Shown here in pieces: positions 17,388-27,180 of a DNA stretch of 64,000 nucleotides (position 1 is the stretch's first letter; the number at the start of each line of letters is the position of its first letter). The stretch lies in contig JBBPJF010000003.1 of NCBI GenBank assembly GCA_043842855.1, positions 186,001-250,000 of the forward strand, in the 5' to 3' direction. The translations under genes were made by a program, and so were the position numbers. A model generated the notes under the pieces. It was not told where the DNA came from and made no database searches. It saw only the letters and a list, made by a program, of their open reading frames with translations. This DNA comes from QFNR01 sp043842855. GTDB taxonomy: Bacteria > Pseudomonadota > Gammaproteobacteria > Burkholderiales > Neisseriaceae.

Positions 17388-18434
17388 CTAGGGCACTACT
17401 GGAATTGTACCCAACCCACAGCTCTCCTCCCACCCAAACATTAAATTCAAATTCTGTATCGCCTGTCCAGCTGCTCCCTTCATCAGGTTATCAATTACGG
17501 CGATTACCACATAACGTGATTCAACCCCTAATCTTTGTATGGCAATCTGGCAACGATTTGAACCACGTACATTTTTTGTTTCCGGTACTTCCCCTGGGGA
17601 TAAAATTTCAACAAACGCAGAGGCATGATAAAAATCTTCATACACCGTTTGCAAATCAATTGCACTATTTTCCAAACTCAGGTATACAGTTGCCTGCAGC
17701 CCACGCACCATGGGAAGCAAATGTGGCACAAAAACAAATTGCTTAGCCAATGCTGGATCAAACAAGGCAATATTCTGTTGTATCTCGGGCAAGTGGCGGT
17801 GCCCTTGCAAACCATAAGCCTTAAAATTTTCAGCCATTTCTGCCAATAAACTATTTCTATTGACACTTCTTCCAGCACCAGAAACTCCAGATTTACAATC
17901 AGCGATAATTACTTCTTGGGCTTTTAAAAGTCCATGTTCCAATACTGGAAGTAAAGCCAAAGTAACGGCAGTGACATAACATCCTGGCACAGCTACCAAG
18001 GCGGCTTCCTTAATTAAATTACTGTTCAGTTCCGGAAAGCCATAGACAGCAGATCTTGCCAACTGAGGTGATGCATGTTTCACTCCGTACCACCGCTCCC
18101 AAAGCTCTATATCTCGGAAACGGAAGTCAGCCGATAAATCAATCACACGCACACCTTGCTGCAACCAGTTATCGGCTTGTTTCATCGCTACCATATGAGG
18201 AGTAGCGAAAAATACCACCCCACTTTTTAGGATCTCTTCATCTGGATCAGAAAAAACCAGTTCATATTTTCCGCGCAAATGAGGAAAGACTTCTGTAACC
18301 AGACGCCCTCTCTCCTGCCGACTAATGACATTAACTACCTCTACTTTAGGATGTTGCGCCAACAGCCTAAGCAATTCCACACCCGTGTAACCCGATCCTC
18401 CCACTACACTGACACTGATAGGTTTGGTAGTCAT
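17388..18434 (-). CDS. argC: N-acetyl-gamma-glutamyl-phosphate reductase
   Basis: Third step of arginine synthesis, NADPH-dependent. The nucleotide-binding turn GGSGYTGVELLRLL is at residues 12-25, and the catalytic Cys152 is in VAVPGCYVTA. SGVSGAGR and the late HLPEI and NLMKGAAGQAIQNLN motifs are present. At 348 residues it is full length; the last residues past MFGW are unusual in sequence. AGGAGG lies nine bases before the ATG. It follows rfaE2 by 40 bp on the same strand. No other arginine synthesis gene is in the window. Confidence 0.95.
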   Translation of the reverse strand: MTTKPISVSVVGGSGYTGVELLRLLAQHPKVEVVNVISRQERGRLVTEVFPHLRGKYELVFSDPDEEILKSGVVFFATPHMVAMKQADNWLQQGVRVIDLSADFRFRDIELWERWYGVKHASPQLARSAVYGFPELNSNLIKEAALVAVPGCYVTAVTLALLPVLEHGLLKAQEVIIADCKSGVSGAGRSVNRNSLLAEMAENFKAYGLQGHRHLPEIQQNIALFDPALAKQFVFVPHLLPMVRGLQATVYLSLENSAIDLQTVYEDFYHASAFVEILSPGEVPETKNVRGSNRCQIAIQRLGVESRYVVIAVIDNLMKGAAGQAIQNLNLMFGWEESCGLGTIPVVP

Positions 18435-18474
18435 GGTGATATCCCCCTCCTAGCTCAGCTTCTATTGTTTATTG

Positions 18475-18957
18475 TTAAACCAATGATCTTACTCGCTGTA
18501 ACAACTGGGTGGTTGAGGTATAATGGATAAACGGTATAGAATAGACTCGCCCCCCCCTCTGCAAGGTCTCTTTTGCCCCCACAATATTCTCCGTCGACCA
18601 ATCACCTCCTTTGACCAAAACTTCCGGCTTTAAACATTCAATTAAACCAATGGGTGTATCCTCTTCAAACCAAGTAACTGCATCTACACTCTGTAGAGCA
18701 GCCACTACAGCCAAACGGTTTTCCAATGGATTAAGGGGGCGATCTTCTCCCTTGCCTAGACGCCTAACCGAATCATCACTATTTAATGCAACTACCAAAG
18801 TCGCTCCCAGGGCCTTTGCCTGAGCTAGATAGGTCACATGCCCACGATGTAGAATGTCAAAGCAACCATTTGTAAATACCAACGGCCTAGGCGCTAGAGC
18901 GAGTGAATCCACGGCCCGTGCAGCCGACAAAATCTTCTGTTCAAAGGGCAAATCCAT
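18475..18957 (-). CDS. rfaE2: D-glycero-beta-D-manno-heptose 1-phosphate adenylyltransferase (stand-alone)
   Basis: Makes ADP-heptose for the LPS inner core. 160 residues with the nucleotidyltransferase motif TNGCFDILHRGH at 29-40 and VVALNSDDSVRRLGK after it. It corresponds to the C-terminal half of the fused E. coli HldE; separate rfaE1 and rfaE2 genes are usual in betaproteobacteria. No kinase half is nearby. The ATG lies 17 bp inside the end of oppF, so the two share a transcript. Confidence 0.9.
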   Translation of the reverse strand: MDLPFEQKILSAARAVDSLALAPRPLVFTNGCFDILHRGHVTYLAQAKALGATLVVALNSDDSVRRLGKGEDRPLNPLENRLAVVAALQSVDAVTWFEEDTPIGLIECLKPEVLVKGGDWSTENIVGAKETLQRGGRVYSIPFIHYTSTTQLLQRVRSLV

Positions 18958-19783
18958 GTTTAGTATCCAAAAAACTGCTTCGATCAGGTAAATGAGGAAT
19001 TGCAGCTAAAAGCTGCTTAGTATAATCTGCCTTCGGGTGTTCAAATAATAGCTGTGTAAATGCTTCTTCCACTTTTCTCCCTTGCTTCATTACCAATACC
19101 CGATCACACAAACCAGCTACTGTCCGAAAATCATGTGTGACCAATAATATAGCCATACGATATTCGCGGTTAATTTCTCGCAGTAGTTGAATAATTTGAG
19201 CCTGTATGGTCATATCCAAAGCTGTAGTCGGTTCGTCACAAATTAAAAGCTTAGGCTGCACTACCAAAGCCCGAGCAATGCCAATACGCTGACACTGACC
19301 TCCTGAAAATTCGTGGGGGTAACGGTTCATCATTACCGTTGATAGTCCTACCCTTTCTAGCATTGCTGCTACTAATTTTAGTTTTTCTCTATGGGTTAGC
19401 TCAGGTGCATAGACTTGTAAGGGCTCTGCTACAATATTACCAACGGTCATCCTTGGATCTAAGGAAGCTAAGGGATCCTGAAAAATCATTCTCATATCCC
19501 GACGTGCTCGGCGTAGCTCTTTCCTTCTTAACTGGTTAATAATGTGTCGGTCTAAACGAATTTCTCCAGAACTGGGGCGATTGAGCCCAATGATAGCCCT
19601 TGCCAAAGTTGACTTACCAGAACCCGATTCGCCTACCACCCCAAGCACTTCGCCCTCAACCATTTCAAAGCTAACTTGATCCACGGCCTTGAGCTTTTCT
19701 TTCTTAAAAGAAAAAATGCTTCCTTGTTGTGGCAGAGAAAAGGTAACACTCAGGTCCCTCACTTCCAATAGTGCTTCAGTCAC
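18941..19783 (-). CDS. oppF: oligopeptide ABC transporter ATP-binding protein OppF
   Basis: About 280 residues from the GTG at 19783, chosen because GGAAGG precedes it and GTG overlaps the oppD stop by 8 bp; upstream ATGs at 19804 and 19834 lack ribosome sites. Walker A GESGSGKST is at about 51-59, the signature SGGQCQRIGIARAL follows, and Walker B is LLICDEPTTALD. It pairs with OppD to power peptide import. The signature has Cys where other OppF have Gln-arg context, a small change. Confidence 0.9.
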   Translation of the reverse strand: MTEALLEVRDLSVTFSLPQQGSIFSFKKEKLKAVDQVSFEMVEGEVLGVVGESGSGKSTLARAIIGLNRPSSGEIRLDRHIINQLRRKELRRARRDMRMIFQDPLASLDPRMTVGNIVAEPLQVYAPELTHREKLKLVAAMLERVGLSTVMMNRYPHEFSGGQCQRIGIARALVVQPKLLICDEPTTALDMTIQAQIIQLLREINREYRMAILLVTHDFRTVAGLCDRVLVMKQGRKVEEAFTQLLFEHPKADYTKQLLAAIPHLPDRSSFLDTKHGFAL

Positions 19784-20606
19784 GTATCCTTCCCTTCTCT
19801 TCATAAATTCGCTCAGGTAGACGCGGAATAGCATCTAATAAATTCTGAGTATACGGATGCTGTGGCCGTAAAAAAACCTCATCCCGGCTGCCATACTCTA
19901 CACATTCACCTAATCGCATGACTAATATCTCATCACACAGGCTCGCCACTACCCCTAGGTCATGACTAATAAATATCATGGTCATCTTAAACTCTTGTTT
20001 AATTTCTTTTAACAAGGTAATTAGCTGTGCCTGTACAGTAACATCTAATGCAGTAGTAGGCTCATCTGCAATTAACAACTGCGGCCGACACAATAAAGCC
20101 ATCGCAATCATCACCCGTTGTCTCATACCGCCTGAAATTTCATGTGGGTATTGCTGCATTCTTTGCTTCGCTTGAGTAATTTTTACCGCATCCAACATAG
20201 CTACTGATCGAACCCAAGCTTCTCGTTGGCCTAATTTCTGATGAAAAACCAATACCTCTGTTAACTGTCGACCAATGGTGAGGTAAGGATTTAATGCTAT
20301 CATCGGATCCTGAAAAATCATGGCAATCCGACGACTACGTAGTCGGTTCATTTTCTTTTCAGACCAATGGAGAATATCCTGTCCATCAAAACAAACTTCG
20401 CCACTCCTTTTTGCATTCCGTTCTAACAATCCCATTATTGCAAAACCTGTTTGTGTCTTGCCTGAACCAGATTCCCCCACTATACCTAGTGTGCGGCCCG
20501 CTTCCACATTAAAACTCAAGTGCTTTACGGCATCCACGGTCCCCTCTGGATTAACAAATGAAATACTTAACTCTTTAACTGATAAAAGACTCATCTCGAC
20601 ATTCAC
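19776..20606 (-). CDS. oppD: oligopeptide ABC transporter ATP-binding protein OppD
   Basis: 276 residues. Walker A GESGSGKTQ is at 44-52, the signature ISGGMRQRVMIAMAL and Walker B LLIADEPTTALD are in the usual places, and the oligopeptide/dipeptide C-terminal extension is short (CVEYGSRDEVF, HPYTQNLLDAIPRL). The first codon is GTG at 20606, overlapping the oppC stop as GTGA; an ATG four codons later (20594) is an alternative start. Confidence 0.92.
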   Translation of the reverse strand: MNVEMSLLSVKELSISFVNPEGTVDAVKHLSFNVEAGRTLGIVGESGSGKTQTGFAIMGLLERNAKRSGEVCFDGQDILHWSEKKMNRLRSRRIAMIFQDPMIALNPYLTIGRQLTEVLVFHQKLGQREAWVRSVAMLDAVKITQAKQRMQQYPHEISGGMRQRVMIAMALLCRPQLLIADEPTTALDVTVQAQLITLLKEIKQEFKMTMIFISHDLGVVASLCDEILVMRLGECVEYGSRDEVFLRPQHPYTQNLLDAIPRLPERIYEEKGRIRD

Positions 20607-21502
20607 TTCATTTTAGGATCAAGCGCATCCCTGAGCCCATCCCCAATAAAATTAAAACTAAACAAGGTTACCATTAAAAATAAACTGGGGAATACCAACT
20701 CCCAAAGGGCAACCTGCATATTCTGTGCACCCTCCTGCAAAAGAGCTCCCCAGCTAGTCATAGGTTCTTGGACCCCTAACCCCAAAAAGCTTAAAAAAGA
20801 TTCTAATAAAATCATAGAAGGAACTAGCAGAGCCGTATAAACTACAACGATACCCAGCACGTTGGGAATGATATGCTTACGAATAATCTGGGCTGAAGTA
20901 AGCCCATTGACTCTGGCGGCTTCTATGAATTCCTTTTGCTTGAGACCCAAGGTCTGTCCCCTCACAATACGCGCCACATCTACCCAAGAAAATAAACCAA
21001 TGGCAACAAAAATAAATTCAATTCGTCTACCAAACACTGCTACTAATAAAATAACAAAAAACATTAGCGGAAAAGCATTTAACATATCTAAAATCCGCAT
21101 TAAAACTGCGTCTATTACTCCACCTAAAAAACCTGAAATTGCACCATACAAAGTTCCTACCCCAACGGCCATCAACGCACCTAAAATACCCACTGTTAGA
21201 GACACCCGCCCCGCAATCGCTGTTCGTGTTAATAAATCTCTACCAAGTACATCGCTCCCCATCCAATAGCCAGAGTGGAAACTAGGAGCACCTAATACGT
21301 GGTCCCAGTGCGTATCAGCATAAGAATGCGGGGCAAAAATTGGTACCACCACCGAAAACAACACTATCAGAACTAATAAAACAACACTAACCATCGCTGC
21401 TTTATTCTGCTTGAATCTCCTCCATGCATCTTTCCATAAACCTCGCTCCTTATTGGTTAGAGCTTTTTTCAGGGCATTTTGGTCTTTTTTGCTAATTAAC
21501 AT
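20603..21502 (-). CDS. oppC: oligopeptide ABC transporter permease OppC
   Basis: 299 residues. The long N-terminal segment with WKDAWRRFKQNKAAM precedes the first helix, as in OppC. About six transmembrane helices follow, with GTDVLGRD-like GSDVLGRDLL and the EAA loop EAARVNGLTSAQIIRKHI. It ends with GDGLRDALDPKMK, the standard OppC terminus. It forms the channel with OppB and lies 14 bp after oppB. Confidence 0.94.
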   Translation of the reverse strand: MLISKKDQNALKKALTNKERGLWKDAWRRFKQNKAAMVSVVLLVLIVLFSVVVPIFAPHSYADTHWDHVLGAPSFHSGYWMGSDVLGRDLLTRTAIAGRVSLTVGILGALMAVGVGTLYGAISGFLGGVIDAVLMRILDMLNAFPLMFFVILLVAVFGRRIEFIFVAIGLFSWVDVARIVRGQTLGLKQKEFIEAARVNGLTSAQIIRKHIIPNVLGIVVVYTALLVPSMILLESFLSFLGLGVQEPMTSWGALLQEGAQNMQVALWELVFPSLFLMVTLFSFNFIGDGLRDALDPKMK

Positions 21503-21516
21503 GTTTGTCCCCTATC

Positions 21517-22437
21517 TCAATACTTAACTCTTGGATCCAAAAGACCAATTAAAATATCTACTATCATATTGAAAGTAACTGTTAAGAAACCGATTAGCAC
21601 TGTCAGGCTAATAACCAAACCATAATCTCGATTCAAGGCCCCATTGACAAACAGCTGCCCTACCCCAGGAATAACGAAAACCTGTTCCACAATCACCGAG
21701 CCTGTTAAAATCCCAACGAAGGCTGGACCAAGATAAGAAACTACCGGAATAAGCATGGGTTTAATCGCATGCCGGCCAATAATCACTTTCAGGGGCAAAC
21801 CCTTAGCACGGGCAGTGCGTATAAAGGGACTATGCATCACTTCCAACAAAGAACCTCTGGTGATTTTAGCAATGGCAGCAAGGTAGGGCAACGCAAGTAC
21901 TATCACTGGCAACACCATATAGGCTATATTTCCACTCTCCCAGCCGCTAGAAGGAACCCAGTGTAAAAGTACAGCAAAAATCAATATTAAAATGGGCGCC
22001 TTAACAAAACTAGGGATAACTGATCCCACCAGAGCAAATCCCATAAGACCATAATCCAACCAACGGTTATGGTTAAGAGCAGCCAATATCCCCAGCAGTA
22101 AGCCAAAAAACAAAGCTAATACAAAGGCCACTAGTCCCAACTGCATGGATACTGGTAAAGCATAAGCCAGAAGATCATTAACAGAATAATCCTTATACTT
22201 AAAAGAGGGGCCTAAATCTCCATGTGCTAATGCTTTTAGATAGTAAACGAACTGGGTCACTAAAGGTTTATCTAAATGGTACTTAGCCTCGATGTTATGC
22301 ATTACCTCTGGTGGATAGCCCTTCTCTGTTGTGAAGGGGCTGCCAGGGGCCAGACGCATTACAAAAAAAGATAAAGTGATCAAAATCAATAGCGTTGGAA
22401 CAGCCTGAAATATTCGATGTATTACCAATCTAAACAT
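21517..22437 (-). CDS. oppB: oligopeptide ABC transporter permease OppB
   Basis: 306 residues, six predicted helices. It begins FRLVIHRIFQAVPTLLILI and has MRLAPGSPF, the EAA loop RTARAKGLPLKVIIGRHAI, VEQVFVIPGVGQLF and the C-terminal LLDPRVKY, all typical for OppB/DppB. It lies between oppA copy 1 and oppC. Confidence 0.94.
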   Translation of the reverse strand: MFRLVIHRIFQAVPTLLILITLSFFVMRLAPGSPFTTEKGYPPEVMHNIEAKYHLDKPLVTQFVYYLKALAHGDLGPSFKYKDYSVNDLLAYALPVSMQLGLVAFVLALFFGLLLGILAALNHNRWLDYGLMGFALVGSVIPSFVKAPILILIFAVLLHWVPSSGWESGNIAYMVLPVIVLALPYLAAIAKITRGSLLEVMHSPFIRTARAKGLPLKVIIGRHAIKPMLIPVVSYLGPAFVGILTGSVIVEQVFVIPGVGQLFVNGALNRDYGLVISLTVLIGFLTVTFNMIVDILIGLLDPRVKY

Positions 22438-22468
22438 AGCCTACTCTTTCAATTACTCTGACCCTTCT

Positions 22469-24130
22469 TCAGTGAGTGGTAGAAGTTCCATAATCTAACC
22501 AAAGGTGGTTCAATTTAAGGTTATCGAAAAGTCCCATGCGAAAACCTTTCACATATTTCTTTACTAACCGCGTTTGCACATAGGAATAAATCGGGATAAT
22601 AGGTGCATCTTCCAATAAAATTTTCTCGGCTTCAACATACCGACTTGTCAAAGTGGCTTCATCAATATCTTTGTCAAACACACTATGGATAACAGCATCG
22701 TACTTGGGATTATGGTAGCCATCATAATTATCAGGACTATCAGATAAGTTAGCCAATAAGAACACTGAAGGCTCATTATAGGAAGTACAGTTACCTCTCC
22801 GGATCATAGTAAAATTCCCTAAGCGCATGGCATCTAAGTAAGTTTTCCATTCCATATTATTTAGAGTCACTCGCACCACGCCCAAACGCTTAGCCCACTG
22901 TGTTATGGCTGTAATAGCAACACTCCTATGCTGTTCCGATGTATTGTATAACAGCTCAAATTTCAATGGGTTTGACTTGCTATAACCTGCCTCTTTAAGC
23001 AATCGCTTAGCCTCTCTATCTTTTTTTTGTGAAGTCCACTTTGCCCACTCAGGCTGCAACCTTTGAAAATGGTTAATAAAATAAGGGGTTGCCGTATAAT
23101 CCACTTCCTGTCCTTGAGCTAACACACTGTCAACAATAATCCTTCTTGGCATAGTCATTGACAATGCCAAGCGCACCCGGCGATCATTGAAAGGAGGTTT
23201 TTTCAAGTTCATATCATAAAAATCTACGCAGGCAAAAGGTCCCACATGTAGCTCATTAGGATAATGCTTTTTAAGCTTCAGAAAAATTTCCGAAGGAAGA
23301 GTCATGTAGCTAATATCCTCATTCCCTGACATGTAGTTAATTACATCCCCCATCTTTGAAACGATCGGTAAAAAAATTAATTTTTCGTTTCGAGTGTTTT
23401 TGTTATCCCAATAGAAAGGATTACGTACTACTTCAATACCATTATTTACATGCCAAGCTCTTAGTCGGTACGGACCGTTATTATTCATATACTCCGGCTG
23501 GGTCCAATGATTTCCATAGCGTTCAATTGCATCATGCGGCAAAGCGTATAAAGCAGGAGAATCCAAAGTTGCTAAGAAAAAAGGAACTGGTTTTTCTAAA
23601 GTAACCTCAAGCGTATAATCATCTAATGCCTTGATTCCTAGTTCCTCTACTGCTTTTTTCCCTGCCACTATCTCCTTCGCATTGGTTACCGCAACATCTG
23701 TCAAAGCACTTGTCACGGGAGAAGCCGTCTTGGGTGAGATCAAACGTCTCCAAGAATATACAAAATCGTGCGCTGTCACAGGAGCCCCATCCGACCACCG
23801 AGCGTCTTTTCGCAAGTGGAAAGTCCATACCTCATAATCTTTTTGCTCCCAACTTTGGGCCACTCCCGGAATTACTGTACCATTAGTGTCGGTCTGGACC
23901 AGACCTTCAAATAACGTCTTTAATACTGAAATCTCTGATACACCATTAGTCATTTGTGGGTCTAAAGACTCAGGCTCTAAACCTATATTGATTACAATGG
24001 CCTGTTTACCAGCAGGGGCATAGGATACCTCTCGATAGGCAGAATTACCCACCTCCCAATCACAGCTTTGGAGCAAAAATAAAGCCAATGATCCAATGAT
24101 CACACCTCTTGATAGGCCATTACCCCTCAT
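22469..24130 (-). CDS. oppA: oligopeptide-binding lipoprotein OppA, copy 1
   Basis: About 553 residues from the ATG at 24130. The signal peptide GVIIGSLALFLLQSC ends in a lipobox with Cys followed by Asp-Trp, so it is a lipoprotein. SBP family 5 motifs are present: EPESLDPQMTNGVSE, LFEGLVQTD, WTFHLRKDARWSDGAPVTAHDFVYSW. The ATG directly follows the stop of the upstream oppA copy. An Asp after the lipid Cys can cause inner-membrane retention in E. coli; whether it does here is unknown. Confidence 0.92.
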   Translation of the reverse strand: MRGNGLSRGVIIGSLALFLLQSCDWEVGNSAYREVSYAPAGKQAIVINIGLEPESLDPQMTNGVSEISVLKTLFEGLVQTDTNGTVIPGVAQSWEQKDYEVWTFHLRKDARWSDGAPVTAHDFVYSWRRLISPKTASPVTSALTDVAVTNAKEIVAGKKAVEELGIKALDDYTLEVTLEKPVPFFLATLDSPALYALPHDAIERYGNHWTQPEYMNNNGPYRLRAWHVNNGIEVVRNPFYWDNKNTRNEKLIFLPIVSKMGDVINYMSGNEDISYMTLPSEIFLKLKKHYPNELHVGPFACVDFYDMNLKKPPFNDRRVRLALSMTMPRRIIVDSVLAQGQEVDYTATPYFINHFQRLQPEWAKWTSQKKDREAKRLLKEAGYSKSNPLKFELLYNTSEQHRSVAITAITQWAKRLGVVRVTLNNMEWKTYLDAMRLGNFTMIRRGNCTSYNEPSVFLLANLSDSPDNYDGYHNPKYDAVIHSVFDKDIDEATLTSRYVEAEKILLEDAPIIPIYSYVQTRLVKKYVKGFRMGLFDNLKLNHLWLDYGTSTTH

Positions 24131-24131
24131 C

Positions 24132-25784
24132 TCAGGGGGCCTGCTGCAATAATTCCAAGTCTTTAACATGCACGAAATTCTGTGGATCATCTGTCTTATA
24201 TCCCTTAACGTAACTCTTGACTAACCTTGGCGCCACAACAGTATGTAAAATTAGTAGTGCCGCATCATCCATCAACACCTTCTCACACTTCATATACAGG
24301 CCTTTTCTTTCTTCATCACTCAAACTAGGATTTAATGTCTTATCTAAACACGCATCATACTGAGGATTATGATAGTTTATGTGCGTGAAAGAGCTGTTAC
24401 TCCGGTAAACATTCAAAAAGGAAGAAGGCTCGTTATAATCCCCGCACCAATTTCTTTTTACTACATCAAAATTTCCTGCATTTCGCGCCTGGAGATAACC
24501 CTTCCATTCCTTATTGGCCATAGTCACTTGAATAAAGTTTACGTAGCGCTTCCACTCTGAGGCTAAAGCCAGGGAAACAGTCTTATTAATATCTCTATTA
24601 ACGTACAATAATTCAAAACGTAGGGGGTGTTGCTCATTAAAACCAGCCGCATTGAGTAATTCTTTAGCTTTTTGTACTCGTTTAGCCATGGACCATTTAA
24701 CCCATTCAGGTTCCATATAGGCAAAATTGTTAGTAAATGCAGGGGTAATAGTATAAGTAGGCTTTTGACCCTGCTTCAAAATGTTATCGGTAATATTTTT
24801 TCTATTAATTAACAGATTAAGTGCCAATCTTACCCGCTGATCATTAAAGGGACGACGCCCATGGTTCATCTCATAATAGGAGGTACATAACTGCGTTCCA
24901 AGTCTAAGTTCATTGGGATATAACCGCTTCAACTTAGGATAGATTTCCGGTGGTAACGCATTATAAGTAATATCTGAATTACCAGACATAAAAGCAACAG
25001 CATCCGCTGTGGGCTGCGTAATCGGGAGATAAGCTACTTTTTTAATCTTGACGTGTGGAGCATCCCAGTAGTAGTTATTTTTGACGGCAGTCACTCGATT
25101 ATTAACCAGCCAAGATTCCAGTTTGTATGGTCCGTTGCTGACTAGGTTTCCAGCTTGAGTCCATTTATCACCATGACTTTTGATGGAACTCTCATGTAAG
25201 GGAAAAACAGAGGGGTGCGTTAGCATGGCTGGAAGGTAGGGCAATGGAGCTTCTAAGGTCACTTCCAAAGTTTTATCATCTAAAGCTTTTACACCCAATT
25301 GATTGACGTCTTTCTGGCCTTCAACGATTGCCTTAGCATTCAAGATATGCATATCCACCGCATAACTAGCATAAAGTGAAGCTGTATGTGGATTAACTAA
25401 ACGCTTCCAAGCATAGACAAAATCTTTTGCAGTAACAGGATCTCCATTAGACCACTTAGCTGAAGATCTCAGGTGAAAAATCCATCTTTTACTTCCTTGG
25501 TTTTCCCAGCTTTCTGCCACTCCGGGAACCAGATGGCCATCACTGTTGACACTAGCTAAGCCTTCAAACAAATCATCTAAGATTTGAATCTCATGCAAAC
25601 CAGTGACCTTTTGTGGATCCAAGGTATCCGGCTCAGCTGAATTACTCAAGACCAGTGTATCCTTGCTTTTAGGAGCATAGGGTTGCTCTCGCGTGCCTTG
25701 CAGCAAAGGATCTTTCTTCCAATCACAGGAAATTAAACTACAAGAAAACATGAAAACCAGACCACACCTCAGAATTAATTTCAA
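24132..25784 (-). CDS. oppA: oligopeptide-binding lipoprotein OppA, copy 2
   Basis: 550 residues. The signal peptide ends in SCSLISCDW, again lipobox Cys then Asp. SBP family 5 motifs EPDTLDPQKVTGLHE, LFEGLASVN and WIFHLRSSAKWSNGDPVTAKDFVYAW are clear. It is roughly half identical to copy 1 and is the first gene of the operon oppA-oppA-oppB-oppC-oppD-oppF-rfaE2. Two binding proteins for one permease suggest different peptide preferences. Confidence 0.92.
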   Translation of the reverse strand: MKLILRCGLVFMFSCSLISCDWKKDPLLQGTREQPYAPKSKDTLVLSNSAEPDTLDPQKVTGLHEIQILDDLFEGLASVNSDGHLVPGVAESWENQGSKRWIFHLRSSAKWSNGDPVTAKDFVYAWKRLVNPHTASLYASYAVDMHILNAKAIVEGQKDVNQLGVKALDDKTLEVTLEAPLPYLPAMLTHPSVFPLHESSIKSHGDKWTQAGNLVSNGPYKLESWLVNNRVTAVKNNYYWDAPHVKIKKVAYLPITQPTADAVAFMSGNSDITYNALPPEIYPKLKRLYPNELRLGTQLCTSYYEMNHGRRPFNDQRVRLALNLLINRKNITDNILKQGQKPTYTITPAFTNNFAYMEPEWVKWSMAKRVQKAKELLNAAGFNEQHPLRFELLYVNRDINKTVSLALASEWKRYVNFIQVTMANKEWKGYLQARNAGNFDVVKRNWCGDYNEPSSFLNVYRSNSSFTHINYHNPQYDACLDKTLNPSLSDEERKGLYMKCEKVLMDDAALLILHTVVAPRLVKSYVKGYKTDDPQNFVHVKDLELLQQAP

Positions 25785-25986
25785 GATGCACCTTTCAGAT
25801 GAGAATTATCGGTCCGTGATCATATCACTAAAAACTTATTCCTGGCTACGCGCCTAGCCTCCTAGTGCAACCCTGATACAACAAAGCCCACCTCACAAGC
25901 TAACTAGAAAAACATCTAAGCTTTAAAAATCAAATTGATACGTAGTCCTCTTTCTCACAACTTTATTTATCTATCTTTTAAAATTT

Positions 25987-27156
25987 TTAGGTGAAAAATA
26001 ATTCCAATAAAAAGTTAAGAAACTTAATTCCTTTAGGAGTAGGTTTTAGATGGCCGTTGTCAACCGTTATCAGTCGTTTTTCTATAGCCTCTGTCAGGGG
26101 GGTTTGTAAGTTTTGAATACTTAGACCAGTTCGTTCTTCATACAAAGATAAAGGGAAGCCCTCTAATAAGCGCAGAGCATTGAGCATAAATTCGGTTGGC
26201 AAAGCTTGTACGCTTACTTCCTCAAGAAAAGTGGCTGGGATTTTTTGTCCCTTTATTGCTCTTAGATAAGCTTGAGGGCTTTTTACTCTCTGTGTTCTAA
26301 CAATTTGATGAGGAAGAGTTATTTTTCCATGGGCCCCTGCACCTACTCCTAAGTAATCACCAAATTGCCAGTAATTGAGATTATGTTGGCAAAAATAATC
26401 ATTTTTGGCGAAAGCAGATATCTCATAGCGATGGTAACCTCCAGCCTGGAGAGTCTGCCTCACTTCCTGCTCGATACTTTCCAGTTTTTTTTCAGTGGGT
26501 AATTGAGGAGGATGATGAAAAAACCAGGTGTGTGGCTCTAAAGTTAATTCATAGGCAGATATATGGACCACTCCTGTTTGGATTATACGTTCTAAATCCT
26601 GCCGAGCAGATTTTGAAGTTTGTTGTGGTAAACCATACATAAAATCCACATTGACTACAGGAAAGATACTTTGAGCCCATTCAATGGCCTGGAGGGCTTC
26701 CCGATGATTGTGTATTCTTCCAATAGCCTGAAGTTGAATATCCTGAAGACTTTGCACACCTATGGAAAGTCGGTTAACACCTGCCTCTCGGTAACCTTTC
26801 AGCTTATCTTCAGTTACAGTACCTGGATTAACCTCCATGGTAATTTCAACCGCTGGTGCTAACTCGATAAGTTTTTGCAAACGATTGAAAAAAATCTGTA
26901 AGGCCTTTGGAGAAACTAAGCTTGGTGTACCCCCACCAAAGAAAATACTCTGAACACAACGATTTTCTATCAAACTTAACTGTTGTTGTAAATCCAATAG
27001 CAAACACTCTAAATACTGCAGATCCTCGTTGACCTGGTGGTTAGCAGGTAAAGCATGAGAATTGAAGTCACAATAGGGGCACTTCTGCAAGCACCAGGGA
27101 TAGTGCAAATACAGGCTCAGCGGTGGAAGCCACCGCAAACTAATACATGTCTGCAA
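25987..27156 (-). CDS. hemW: heme chaperone HemW (radical SAM, HemN-like)
   Basis: 389 residues. The radical SAM cluster motif is CLQKCPYC with Cys22, Cys26 and Cys29, preceded by LSLYLHYPW. GGGTPSL, EVNPGTVTEDKL and RLSIGVQSLQ follow, and the HemN C-terminal domain is present. HemW binds heme and hands it to respiratory enzymes rather than acting as coproporphyrinogen oxidase. The start is TTG at 27156 with GGAGGG eight bases upstream; no ATG lies before the iron-sulfur motif. It is 24 bp after rdgB. Confidence 0.92.
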   Translation of the reverse strand: MQTCISLRWLPPLSLYLHYPWCLQKCPYCDFNSHALPANHQVNEDLQYLECLLLDLQQQLSLIENRCVQSIFFGGGTPSLVSPKALQIFFNRLQKLIELAPAVEITMEVNPGTVTEDKLKGYREAGVNRLSIGVQSLQDIQLQAIGRIHNHREALQAIEWAQSIFPVVNVDFMYGLPQQTSKSARQDLERIIQTGVVHISAYELTLEPHTWFFHHPPQLPTEKKLESIEQEVRQTLQAGGYHRYEISAFAKNDYFCQHNLNYWQFGDYLGVGAGAHGKITLPHQIVRTQRVKSPQAYLRAIKGQKIPATFLEEVSVQALPTEFMLNALRLLEGFPLSLYEERTGLSIQNLQTPLTEAIEKRLITVDNGHLKPTPKGIKFLNFLLELFFT

Positions 27157-27180
27157 AAACTACCCTCCGAGTCACCTACA

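Noticed and set aside
17245..17433. 62-codon minus-strand frame at the end of argC
   Set aside because: Overlaps the argC terminus in another frame with no start signal.
20862..21269. 135-codon plus-strand frame inside oppC, and similar frames inside oppD, gltB and gltD
   Set aside because: Antisense shadows of well-supported genes with no ribosome sites or recognisable products.
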